A stretch of DNA of 54,531 nucleotides from Bacteroidales bacterium (lineage in GTDB: Bacteria > Bacteroidota > Bacteroidia > Bacteroidales > GCA-2748055): assembly GCA_016936975.1 (NCBI GenBank), contig JAFGWU010000076.1, positions 1 to 54,531 on the forward strand, given 5' to 3'. Every line of letters starts with the position of its first letter. Within the stretch, counting starts at the first letter, position 1. Both the position numbers and the translations under genes were made by a program. Shown one piece after another: positions 24,527 through 33,845 of the stretch. The notes under the pieces are model-generated. The model worked only from the letters and a program-made list of their open reading frames with translations. It was not told the origin of the DNA and ran no database searches.

Positions 24527-27500
24527 TAATATCCTTTTACAACAATACTGCCCCGCCTGGGGGTTCCGTAATCCCGCCCGATTTCTGTTTGCTGGTTGTT
24601 AAAAATAATAGTGTAATACTCCATCCCGTAATAATATATCCCCGGAGGCACTTTTGAACCATTATCGGAATTTCCATCCCAAACAATCCGTTCATCCGGT
24701 TTAAGAGGTATATCCAGGTCAGCTGAAGGCGAAAAAGTATCTTCCTGTGTCACTTTACGAACGAGATTACCTAAAGTATTATAAATATACAATGTAAAAA
24801 TATTCTTTACCCTGTATTCTCCTTCCGAATCAACCAACCCCTGCATGATCAGGTAATCATTGATTCCATCATCGTTGGGAGAGAATCCATCGTAATTCTT
24901 TACATCATACCGAATGACCGTGAGCGTATCAACGACCTGAGGACATACTCCGTTGGAAACGGTCCAGATAAACTCATTTATTATGTAATCCGGAGCTTTC
25001 CAGAGAATAAGGTTTCTTGCATATGTGTCGCCCGAAGCGGGATTATCAATAATTATTCCCTCTGTGGTTGTGCTCCAGGTTCCGCTACCGGCATTTGTGG
25101 TTGCACTGAGCGGGACCATATCCTTCCAGTATTGTTCTGTCAATGGTCCTGCATCAACCTCTCCCCCCTGTTCTGTCAATCGAGGTTCCTCAAAAATGGT
25201 TAATTCAACCTTATCTATTCCCTCACAAACCCGGTCAGTTCCTTTTTTGCTCCGGAACTGAAAGCGGTAAACAGCAAATTCATCTAATCCGGGAACCACA
25301 ACGGATGCTGTTTCAGAAGTAGAATCAACAATTTCCAGTCTGACCGGCCCGCTCAGCTGTCTCCACACCAGATCAGTCCCGTTATCGGAATCTGCAATTA
25401 ACTGAATAACCGGGTCCGATTGATTAAAAGGATCTGAAATATGCGGACATAATTGTTCTTCTGTAAGAATCTCCACTTCAGGCGTAGCGTAAACTGTTAA
25501 TTCAACCTCCCCGGCCAGATTTTCCTGTTTGGCTTCACATCCATTGGCATCCCTAACCGAGTAGAGACTGTACCTGTAAGTATCAAAATCTTCGGTCAGT
25601 GGATCAACCAGAATTGAATCCGTGTAATTGATCAACTCGTGCTCTTCAAGGACCTCCTCATCCATATTAAGTTTGACCAGAAAAGGTGCCTCTCCCTCCT
25701 CTTCATCAAATGATATTCTTATGTAGTAACGGTTATCGGGATTGGGAGCTTCCAGTGAAGCATCATACTCACAGGCTTCATCCAGGGATGAATTCAGGAT
25801 CGCAGCCGTGGGTCGGGGATTGATATAAACCGTGTCCGGATCAGAAACATCTTCACATACCCCCTTATAAACCGTTCTTGTAAACACATAGGATATCTTA
25901 TCCTGAAGCGGGGTGGTTACAACGTTGGCATTCACTGAAGAATCTATTATCTGAAAAAAAGGATTATGTAATTTCCAGACATAATAGGATTGGCCTGGCT
26001 CTGAGAGATCATCAGTTTCTCCGGCAAGCTGCAATTCTGTATCGACACATATTTCTTCGCTGATATCAATCCTGTTCCACGTTGGGTAGGACTGGACACG
26101 TATCTTCTGGATTGCTCCCGAATCAATACACACCGAATCAAGTCCACTGAAAACAGTCCTTCTGAACCAGAGATCATAAGGATCGGCTATTTCCGTTCCT
26201 CCTTCAAAATCTTTCAGATCATGCGGAGCTGAAGAAACCTGCCAGCCAGAATCACCTTCCTTCATTTTTTCCCAGAGAAAGCTGTATGTCCCCCCTGTGA
26301 TAAATTCTCCTCCACCCGCAGGTGAACTCCCGATTATCCGCGGCTCCGGATCCAGCTGGCACATCACTGAGTCAAAGCTGTTTTCAGTGGCAATTGTATT
26401 ACCCCGTATGGACTCAATAACCCTTACCTGGAGCACATTACTATGACTGATACAAACGCTGTCGGCGGCACCTCCCGAGCCAACTGTTCTGCGGAACCAT
26501 GTGGTAGTGCTATCCATCAAGCCGGGATTATGTTCTGATCCGGAATTAGCAACCAATCTCCAGCTGTTCTGGTCGGAGGATGCCTCCCACCAATAGGAGT
26601 ATTCCCCATCGCCTCCGGAAACTTCTTCAACAGTGATCTCCCCGGCATCTGTTCCCTGGCAGACTATCTGGTCCCTGCCTGTAATTAAGTTATTGTCTAT
26701 AAGAGGTATTACAATCACTTCAACATATTCACTGGTATCCGCACAAACAGGATTTCCAAGCCTGTTTGTACCCGAAGTGACAATCCGCCTGTAACGGGTC
26801 GTATCATTAAGGGGAGGCGGGTATATCCCGAGGTTTGTACTGTCGTCAAAAGGGAAGGTAACAAATGTATTGGTTGGTCCGGGATCATGCTGCCACAGGT
26901 AAAAGAGGCTGTCCTGATCGCCACCAGACGGAACGGGGCCGGAAATTTCCGATGGATTATCAGAAAAGCAGATGATCTGATCTTGCGAAAGAAGATTATC
27001 CGTAATGGGTTGAAGAACTTCAATGATAATAATATTGCTGGTATCCAGGCAGGCGCCTGATTTCACAATCCTTTTGTAATAGGCCGTATCATTGAGTGTC
27101 TCCTCAAAATCGGGATCTGTTGTATACCCGGAAACTCCTGCATCAAACCAGCTCCCTGCAGGTCCTCTTTTGCGCCAGCGGTATGAATAACTCCCAGGAC
27201 CCAGTCCGCTGTATATCGTTGAGTCGGGATGGGTCCGGAGCAGGCCGGATGATTCTCCCGCACAGATTTTATCATTTGCAACGACGATATTTCCTTTGAT
27301 GGCCGGATGCACATAATAGGTGGTTACAAAACTTGTATCGATAATAATGGGCGGTGCCGACAGGACAATTCTCCTGTAAGAAGTTGTATCACTGATAGAT
27401 TCCGTAAAAACTAAAGATTTTTGAGTTTCACCCGGAATCTCCTCCCATGGTCCGTCCTTGACTTTTCTAATCCATTTATAGCTGAAGGGTTTATTGCCTC

Positions 27501-29013
27501 CATGAGGCTCACTTCCCCTGATTGTCGGAGGAATCACATCCGAACAGATTTCACGGTCACCGGTAATGGAATTAAAAAGGAATCCCCGAACCTGGATATC
27601 CAGCCCAGTAATTTTATCCGGAAAACCGCCGTTCCCTGCTCCCATATTTCTGCTGGATTCAATGTGGATACCCGCAACCCCTCTTTCATTGATCACAGGA
27701 TTCATATTAGGATGACTGGCGACACTGTCAAACAACCAGTAAGCACCGCCTCCCCCTCCCCCTCCGGGCCCGGTAGTGTCACTGATCACTGTCAGCAGGT
27801 TATCCCGGGTCCTTCCACCGTCACCACCCACAGCAGACAAAATGAGGTTTGAATTTGTGTGAATATAATTGGCATGAAGCATAATAACACCACCACCGCC
27901 GCCGCCGCCGGCACCGGCAGTTGCTATGCCGGATACGCTTTCTCCATCAGCGATGATTGAAAAGTTATTGCCTTCTATTGAATCTGCCAGAATAATAACC
28001 AAACCTCCTCCATTACCGCCTTTGGTGGCATAAAAACCGCTGTCGGGAATCTGGGTCCCCGACCCGCCACCACCTCCAAGGAAGATCCGGTTCCTGTTTA
28101 TAAGGTCTGTATTCGTATAAAAATTCTTGGAGTACATCCCCTGCCCCCTTAAACCTCCCGTAAAAATAGGTGACCAGGCAATTTCCCTGCCTCCGTCCCC
28201 GCCGGGTGCATAATTGGACCCGCCACCACCTCCGGAAAATTTTCCATTACCTCCGCCGCCGCCGGTAATGCTTTTACCTTTTCCCCGCAGCTGACTGAAT
28301 GTCGACCGGGTAATTCCCTCTCCTTTTAATCCTGCCCGGTTCACCGGAACAGTGTCATAAAAAAACTTGTTATACAGTGAGGTATCTACTATTGAAAGAT
28401 CTCCGGTATAGGTCCGGTCCTTAGGGTCGGCCCCTCTGAGACCTTTACCGGAAACATCGATATTGGCATTCAGTGTAAGTGTTCTGTCAACCCACATGCC
28501 ACAAATTCCACCCTTACCACTCTGTGGATCCCATGCTTCTGCCGTTAACACGTCATTGACCACAGCATATTCATACCTTGGAATCGTGACCAGCTGTGCG
28601 ACGCCTCCCGGTACAGCGGGATCAGGAAAGTTTCGCTGAAAAAAGGCCCAATCATCCTGGAAGGGAAAACTGTAACTAAGAATAACATAATTTGGCCCCG
28701 GAATAGCTCTGTCAACCCTGAAGATGGAATAAATTCCTGTCTTATCAATATCATCCTTATGCCTGCCTTCATCGTTGATATCGATACTGGCACCTTTCAC
28801 ATGATGGACGAGAACGATAGAACCAGGAACGAGACTGCCCGGAATTTCATGGACCTTCAGGGTATCAACATCGTCATTATTCCTGCAATAAATTGAATCA
28901 ATCGCTGCATACTCATTAACAACTCCCGATATGGAGGTTACCTGGGAGAAGACAGGAGTAATGAACACGATAAAAAACAGAATCGCTGAATAATATCTAG
29001 GTAAACTTCTCAA
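24526..29013 (-). CDS. Giant secreted adhesin with glycine-rich region, Ig-like repeats and T9SS type B sorting domain
   Basis: This 1495-residue protein has a signal peptide (MRSLPRYYSAILFFIVFITPVFSQ). A beta-rich N-terminal part (to about 160) precedes a glycine-rich segment (about 165-460) with runs such as GGGGGNGKFSGGGGG and GGGGGGGAY. About six repeats of roughly 80-100 residues follow (about 480-1070), each with a Cys-containing start and a G-x-Y-x-YxW core, for example ICSDVIPPTIRGSEPHGG. The C-terminal gliding-motility-associated domain has YDGFSPNDDGINDYL, FTLYIYNTLGNLVRKV and PPGIYYYGMEYY. This domain directs export and surface anchoring by the T9SS. The start is TTG at 29013; there is no in-frame ATG after the upstream stop, and the signal peptide begins there. 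It is followed by porP in the same unit. Confidence 0.93.
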   Translation of the reverse strand: MRSLPRYYSAILFFIVFITPVFSQVTSISGVVNEYAAIDSIYCRNNDDVDTLKVHEIPGSLVPGSIVLVHHVKGASIDINDEGRHKDDIDKTGIYSIFRVDRAIPGPNYVILSYSFPFQDDWAFFQRNFPDPAVPGGVAQLVTIPRYEYAVVNDVLTAEAWDPQSGKGGICGMWVDRTLTLNANIDVSGKGLRGADPKDRTYTGDLSIVDTSLYNKFFYDTVPVNRAGLKGEGITRSTFSQLRGKGKSITGGGGGNGKFSGGGGGSNYAPGGDGGREIAWSPIFTGGLRGQGMYSKNFYTNTDLINRNRIFLGGGGGSGTQIPDSGFYATKGGNGGGLVIILADSIEGNNFSIIADGESVSGIATAGAGGGGGGGVIMLHANYIHTNSNLILSAVGGDGGRTRDNLLTVISDTTGPGGGGGGGAYWLFDSVASHPNMNPVINERGVAGIHIESSRNMGAGNGGFPDKITGLDIQVRGFLFNSITGDREICSDVIPPTIRGSEPHGGNKPFSYKWIRKVKDGPWEEIPGETQKSLVFTESISDTTSYRRIVLSAPPIIIDTSFVTTYYVHPAIKGNIVVANDKICAGESSGLLRTHPDSTIYSGLGPGSYSYRWRKRGPAGSWFDAGVSGYTTDPDFEETLNDTAYYKRIVKSGACLDTSNIIIIEVLQPITDNLLSQDQIICFSDNPSEISGPVPSGGDQDSLFYLWQHDPGPTNTFVTFPFDDSTNLGIYPPPLNDTTRYRRIVTSGTNRLGNPVCADTSEYVEVIVIPLIDNNLITGRDQIVCQGTDAGEITVEEVSGGDGEYSYWWEASSDQNSWRLVANSGSEHNPGLMDSTTTWFRRTVGSGGAADSVCISHSNVLQVRVIESIRGNTIATENSFDSVMCQLDPEPRIIGSSPAGGGEFITGGTYSFLWEKMKEGDSGWQVSSAPHDLKDFEGGTEIADPYDLWFRRTVFSGLDSVCIDSGAIQKIRVQSYPTWNRIDISEEICVDTELQLAGETDDLSEPGQSYYVWKLHNPFFQIIDSSVNANVVTTPLQDKISYVFTRTVYKGVCEDVSDPDTVYINPRPTAAILNSSLDEACEYDASLEAPNPDNRYYIRISFDEEEGEAPFLVKLNMDEEVLEEHELINYTDSILVDPLTEDFDTYRYSLYSVRDANGCEAKQENLAGEVELTVYATPEVEILTEEQLCPHISDPFNQSDPVIQLIADSDNGTDLVWRQLSGPVRLEIVDSTSETASVVVPGLDEFAVYRFQFRSKKGTDRVCEGIDKVELTIFEEPRLTEQGGEVDAGPLTEQYWKDMVPLSATTNAGSGTWSTTTEGIIIDNPASGDTYARNLILWKAPDYIINEFIWTVSNGVCPQVVDTLTVIRYDVKNYDGFSPNDDGINDYLIMQGLVDSEGEYRVKNIFTLYIYNTLGNLVRKVTQEDTFSPSADLDIPLKPDERIVWDGNSDNGSKVPPGIYYYGMEYYTIIFNNQQTEIGRDYGTPRRGSIVVKGY

Positions 29014-29103
29014 TCCCGGAACAATTTTTATTGCTATCAGAATATGTTAATCGAAGATAACAAAATTTAATTGATATTGTATTTTTTAACTACTTCTGTA
29101 AAA

Positions 29104-32100
29104 TCAGGGTACAGGCTCAGCTTTATTTTCATCAAGCGGAATCCTTACAAAGAAATTGGTACCTTTATTCAACTCTGTTTCATACCAGATCGCACCATTG
29201 AAAGATTTAATGATATTGGAAGCAATTGCCAGTCCCATTCCCATACCTCCCGACTTGGTTGTGAAATTGGGATGGAATAACCTGTCCTTTATTTCATCGG
29301 GGATGCCTTTGCCATTATCCTTTATGCTTACCAGGGCATGATGTTCATCCTCCCGGTGTAATCTGATTTCAATTTTTCCCGGTTCGTTCTCCGGTATAGA
29401 CTGTATACTGTTCTTGATAAGATTAATGAATACCCTCATCAATTGTTCTTTATCTGCAAAAACATACAGGTGTGTGAATCCTCCCAGATCCATGGTTACT
29501 TTTATACGGTCGGTTGCTTCAAACAACTCCAGTGTATTTTTTAATTTGCTTACAAGATTTATGCGTTCATTTTTTGCCTTGGGCATTTTTGCAAAATCCG
29601 AAAATTCCCTGGCAATTGATGATAATGAATCTATTTGCTCGATAAGCGTCCTTGAGATTTTATCAATCATTTCCCTGTCGCTCCCTTTTCCTTTAAAAGT
29701 CCGCTGAAGATGCTGAACATTCAATTTCATCGGCGTTAACGGATTCTTTATTTCATGGGCAATCTGTTTTGCCATTTCCCTCCAGGCCGATTCTCTTTCC
29801 GATTGAGCCAGAAGCAGGGCACTACGTTCAATTTCATCGACCATATAGTTGTATTCTTCCACCAGGCCCCGGATTTCATCGCTCCTGTTGTAAACAATTT
29901 TCTCATTTTCCTTGCTCAGGCTGACCCTTGCTATCCGGCTTTGAATCATTCTCAGAGGCTGGGTAATCCTGTCTGCCAGAACCACACTAACCGTAAGTAT
30001 CACCAGGAAGAGAATAACATAAATATTTAATACCGCAACAACCAGATTTGTTATGTCCTGGGTCAGGACCTCCGCCTGGGTAAAATAAGGAAGGTTCAGA
30101 TATGCAAGCAGGCGGTTTTCTCTGTTTAACAGGGGAACATAAGCAGATAAATAACTCAGTTTCCCGATACGCTCAGTGAGTATATACTCGGAGGCTCCCT
30201 CCTGGATTAATTTTTCATATACCAGGCGGTTCATGCGGGTACTTAATAATTGCTGATCAAAAACCTCAGACCTGGAGGTCGCCATAATATATCCCGATTC
30301 ATCATAAAGATTTATATCGGAATAAAATACGTTTGAAAATTTTCTGAGTAATTCATCAAGATTATAATAACCCTCGGAACTCCAGTTTCTGAGATCTTCT
30401 TCATATTCAACCTTATGGATCAGCTCTATATAGATGGAGCGCATAGTATTCCTGAGGTTGTCGTAATGCTTGTCGCGGTATTGCTTCACCATAAAAAAAA
30501 CCGTTCCAGAGCATATAAAAACGAATGTCAGAAAAAGTATTCCTACCATCGAATACTGAATCTTATTTTTAAAATTCCACTTAAAATGAATCCGGAGTTC
30601 TCTGGCTGAAATGATCAGATATAGAATGGCCAATAGTAGGAAATAGAAAGCAAATATATAGGAAAAGGATATCAGATTATCCATAAAGGTTACCACAGGC
30701 GTACCGACAATTATGGTATTTTGCCCATCAACATTATAAATCATGTGATTGTAACCTTTTTCAATAATATTTTCAAAGGACTCTTTCCCTCCGGTATAAA
30801 ACTCCGAACTCCTGCGGTAAGGAAAATCCCCTGATTGGGTAATCAACTGCCCCCTGTTGTATTTTGCATAGGAAAAGCGGGAATTTGTGAAAGAGACATA
30901 ATCCTCATCGAGCAACAATTCCGGATATCCCATCTCCTCCGAAATAATTTTGGAATCCAGTTCAAGAAAAAGTCTTTTTTCAAAATCATTGTGATAAAAA
31001 GGAATTGAGGCAAGATAGGAGATCCTTCCATTCAGGTTATCCAGAAAATAAAAATCAGACCCCTCGATCTGTATCCCTTCCTTTTTAATAATGGTATCAA
31101 AAAAAGAGTAACAATGAAGCCATTCATCATCAGGAGGCTGCAGGTAAACCCGGTCCTCCGGAGTACAAATGGTAATCTGTATGTCGTATTTGTTCCAGTA
31201 GCCGGAGAAATAATTCCTTCGCAATCGGTTGAATATATAATCAATATTGATGTAAGGACTTAATATGAAGCGCCCCAGAATGGAGTCATTCCGGATGGTC
31301 TGTGAGGTCTGACTGAATAACATTTCTGCAACGGGATCATGTTCGGAGGAGAGTTTCACCAGTTCAATCTCCTTCTGATTTAAAATATTGGTGTCAGTCA
31401 ACTTCCGGAACTTAAACGTCGTAAAAACCGAAACAATCAACAAAAGTAAAACCACGCCGGAAAACAGTATACGTTTTTTAGACCTTGTGCGCAGATAGAC
31501 CTGACTGGCCACAATAGCCATAAAGAACATGAAATCAAACAAGTTGATATACTCCGATGAGAGAAAAGCAAACACCAGCACAGATATTGCTAGCATAACC
31601 ACAATAAAGAGAGATTGTCTGAATGTGATGCGCCCGATGATTCTCATACCCGAGTCAAGGATAATGGCAAGAACTGCAAAGAACAGCGCAACAATAAAAA
31701 AACCCAGAAATGTGTAGACAGTAATGGAGGTTAACCTATAACTTTCGAAGGAGATATTCGAGTCCAGAACCAGAATCTCCACAAGGCGACAAATTACAAT
31801 AAACCATATCGCAGAAACAGTAAAAAGAACTGCTGCTGCCAGATTCTTGAACAGACGAGACTCAGAGGGCAGTAGTAAGATGTTCCGGTTCAGAATAACC
31901 GCAATGATAAATGCGACAATGGCAAAAATCAATAAATGGCCCAGAGAATCGAAGTATCTGCTCGCAAAAATATCGGGTTGAAAAAGAGCCGTTTCGAACA
32001 ATATGGCCGGGATCTTGAGTTTTACCATAAGATAAGAACCTGCAAACAGAAGAAGGGTTATTAATACTGGAATAAAAACACGCCGGTTGCCTTTATAGTG

Positions 32101-32835
32101 AATGATCCGGATGAATATTATCAGGATAAGCAACAGGAAGAAAAGAAAATAACTGATCAGGGAAATCACTTTTGTCCGCGCTTTCCTTATCACCACTTCG
32201 GAAAAATCAAAGGAAAAAAGATATTGTCCCTCCAGGTTATAAACGGGGAGGGTTTCTTCCGATTCCAGGATATCTATCTGCACATCCGGATTCAGTTTGA
32301 AATCTGAAAAATATTTGCTTTCCAGAAAGTTATTCTTAATGGAATAATGGGTTCTGATACCAATGAATCCCAGTAATATTCCTTTCTGAGTTTTTAAATG
32401 AACTCCAGCATAGTCGGCATTTCTATACACTTGAAAAGGAGCCTCATACCTTAAACGCCACAAATCCCGTATCGGAACTGTATGGTCGGACCAGTAACGA
32501 AGGGAATCATTCTCATAGTAAAATAAAAAGATACCCTCTTCTGCAGAAATTTTCTGGTATTTTTCGGAATTTTCCTGAAGAACCTCCAACGGAGAACTAT
32601 CTTTAAACTGATTAACCAACCTGTCAAATTCATTCTTAAGAAAAGTCTCTTTTTTATGAAGCGTCTTTTCAAATTTTCTTATATCCTTTCCGGAATAGTT
32701 GTCATGATAATAATTTATTTCAAATATGATACCCAGGAACAGGAAGAGGATAGCCACTCCCGACAGATACAGTATTTCCCGGCTCATATTTTTTAGTGTC
32801 ATTCCCACTTCTTCTGATTTCATTCCCTTAAGCAT
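29104..32835 (-). CDS. Large multi-helix sensor histidine kinase (NtrY-like)
   Basis: This 1243-residue protein has an N-terminal helix and a periplasmic region, followed by a block of about seven membrane helices (roughly 225-470). Next come a second extracytoplasmic region, a further helix (about 735-770), a sensor segment, a helix near 950, a HAMP domain, HisKA with H1027 in AHEIKNPLTPMKL, and HATPase_c motifs: N box INLIKNSIQSI, G boxes DNGKGIPDEI and GGMGMGLAIA. The kinase core is NtrY-like. The double sensory half is unusual. The first ATG overlaps the end of rlmH (ATGCTTAA). ATGs at 32823 and 32802 are also possible starts. No response regulator gene is adjacent. Confidence 0.92.
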   Translation of the reverse strand: MLKGMKSEEVGMTLKNMSREILYLSGVAILFLFLGIIFEINYYHDNYSGKDIRKFEKTLHKKETFLKNEFDRLVNQFKDSSPLEVLQENSEKYQKISAEEGIFLFYYENDSLRYWSDHTVPIRDLWRLRYEAPFQVYRNADYAGVHLKTQKGILLGFIGIRTHYSIKNNFLESKYFSDFKLNPDVQIDILESEETLPVYNLEGQYLFSFDFSEVVIRKARTKVISLISYFLFFLLLILIIFIRIIHYKGNRRVFIPVLITLLLFAGSYLMVKLKIPAILFETALFQPDIFASRYFDSLGHLLIFAIVAFIIAVILNRNILLLPSESRLFKNLAAAVLFTVSAIWFIVICRLVEILVLDSNISFESYRLTSITVYTFLGFFIVALFFAVLAIILDSGMRIIGRITFRQSLFIVVMLAISVLVFAFLSSEYINLFDFMFFMAIVASQVYLRTRSKKRILFSGVVLLLLIVSVFTTFKFRKLTDTNILNQKEIELVKLSSEHDPVAEMLFSQTSQTIRNDSILGRFILSPYINIDYIFNRLRRNYFSGYWNKYDIQITICTPEDRVYLQPPDDEWLHCYSFFDTIIKKEGIQIEGSDFYFLDNLNGRISYLASIPFYHNDFEKRLFLELDSKIISEEMGYPELLLDEDYVSFTNSRFSYAKYNRGQLITQSGDFPYRRSSEFYTGGKESFENIIEKGYNHMIYNVDGQNTIIVGTPVVTFMDNLISFSYIFAFYFLLLAILYLIISARELRIHFKWNFKNKIQYSMVGILFLTFVFICSGTVFFMVKQYRDKHYDNLRNTMRSIYIELIHKVEYEEDLRNWSSEGYYNLDELLRKFSNVFYSDINLYDESGYIMATSRSEVFDQQLLSTRMNRLVYEKLIQEGASEYILTERIGKLSYLSAYVPLLNRENRLLAYLNLPYFTQAEVLTQDITNLVVAVLNIYVILFLVILTVSVVLADRITQPLRMIQSRIARVSLSKENEKIVYNRSDEIRGLVEEYNYMVDEIERSALLLAQSERESAWREMAKQIAHEIKNPLTPMKLNVQHLQRTFKGKGSDREMIDKISRTLIEQIDSLSSIAREFSDFAKMPKAKNERINLVSKLKNTLELFEATDRIKVTMDLGGFTHLYVFADKEQLMRVFINLIKNSIQSIPENEPGKIEIRLHREDEHHALVSIKDNGKGIPDEIKDRLFHPNFTTKSGGMGMGLAIASNIIKSFNGAIWYETELNKGTNFFVRIPLDENKAEPVP

Positions 32836-33298
32836 GATGATATGGCTCGCCTTTAATAATGGTAAACGCCCTGTAAATTTGTTCCATAAATATCAGCCTT
32901 ACCATTTGGTGCGAAAATGTGAGTCTTGATAAGGCCATCAATTCATTGGCTTTTTGATATACTTCTTCAGAAAAACCATACGGACCACCGACAATAAACT
33001 GTATGTGATTCGCCTTTCCATATAATTCATTCAGGTGCTCAGCCAGTGAAATGGAATCATACTCTTTCCCCCTTTCATCCAATAATATATTATAATCCCC
33101 ATTTTTGAAAAACTTTAGGATCTTTATTCCTTCCTGATGCTGAACCTCTTTCATTATCATATTTCGGGTATTTTTAATGCCGGGAATGGTCACAATGTTA
33201 AAATTAACATACCTGGCTATTCGTTTTCGGAATACTTCAATACCTTCATTAATAAAGTCATCCCTTGTTTTTCCTATTTCCAGGAGGGTTATACGCAT
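32828..33298 (-). CDS. rlmH: 23S rRNA (pseudouridine1915-N3) methyltransferase RlmH
   Basis: This 156-residue SPOUT-class methyltransferase has LLDERGKEYDSISLAEHL, FIVGGPYGFSEEVYQKAN and the trefoil-knot SAM loop ending LTFSHQMVRLIFMEQIYRAFTIIKGEPYHHA, the RlmH signature. It methylates the pseudouridine at position 1915 of 23S rRNA in helix 69. Its stop overlaps the start of the histidine kinase, so the two genes are translationally coupled. Confidence 0.97.
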   Translation of the reverse strand: MRITLLEIGKTRDDFINEGIEVFRKRIARYVNFNIVTIPGIKNTRNMIMKEVQHQEGIKILKFFKNGDYNILLDERGKEYDSISLAEHLNELYGKANHIQFIVGGPYGFSEEVYQKANELMALSRLTFSHQMVRLIFMEQIYRAFTIIKGEPYHHA

Positions 33299-33381
33299 TT
33301 TAAAGGAATGAAACGGGTTTTTTTATATCTTGCTGACAATTTAAGTTGGTCTGATTCTTGTAGTTATTTACAAACTTAATT

Positions 33382-33410
33382 GTTATTTAAATAGATTTCC
33401 TTTTTTTTTG
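33382..33410 (+). promoter_or_regulatory. Weak candidate promoter for DUF4783-nadC-pdxH
   Basis: ATTG ending at 33382, a 20-base spacer, and TTTTTTTG (33403-33410) resemble the -33/-7 pattern, but the -7 lacks the TA. It lies 34 bases before the DUF4783 start. The gap 33299-33443 shows nothing else. Confidence 0.35.
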
Positions 33411-33443
33411 CATAAAGTTAATAAGCATAATGCTTAAGAAACA

Positions 33444-33845
33444 ATGAAATTGATAAACTTTCTCACATTAATTCTGCTCCTCAGTCAGCTTTCCTTTGCC
33501 CAATCTACCCCGGACAAACTGATTGATGCCATGAGAAAAGGGGATGCAGAGGAACTTTCTCTATTCTTCCACCAGAATTTGGAAATGACCATCCTTGAAA
33601 AGGTCTATATGTCAAGTAAAACTCAGGCAACCAGGATTATGGAGGATTTCTTCAGGAATAATACCCCCATTGATTTTACGATATCGTTCGAAGGAACCAA
33701 GGAAAAGTCCCGATATGCCATTGGTATTCTTAAAACAAAAGATAACAGCTTCCGGGTTAATCTTTTCTTCCTTATCAGGGATGATGAAAAACTGATATAC
33801 TATCTCAGCATTGAAAAAGAATCGGAATATGAACTTCAGTCCTGA
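33444..33845 (+). CDS. DUF4783 domain secreted protein
   Basis: This 133-residue protein has a signal peptide ending SFAQS and a single small alpha-beta domain of the DUF4783 type (LIDAMRKGDAEELSLFFHQNLEMTI, then RIMEDFFRNNTPIDFTISFEG, then YAIGILKTKDNSFRVNLFF), resembling the NTF2-like fold. It is found mostly in Bacteroidota, often next to nadC. The role is unknown. It overlaps the nadC start by 17 bases. Confidence 0.85.
   Translation: MKLINFLTLILLLSQLSFAQSTPDKLIDAMRKGDAEELSLFFHQNLEMTILEKVYMSSKTQATRIMEDFFRNNTPIDFTISFEGTKEKSRYAIGILKTKDNSFRVNLFFLIRDDEKLIYYLSIEKESEYELQS

Noticed and set aside
27740..28270. Pyrimidine- and CCGCC-rich runs on the plus strand resembling a tandem repeat
   Set aside because: They are the complement of glycine codons in the adhesin and have no regular DNA period.
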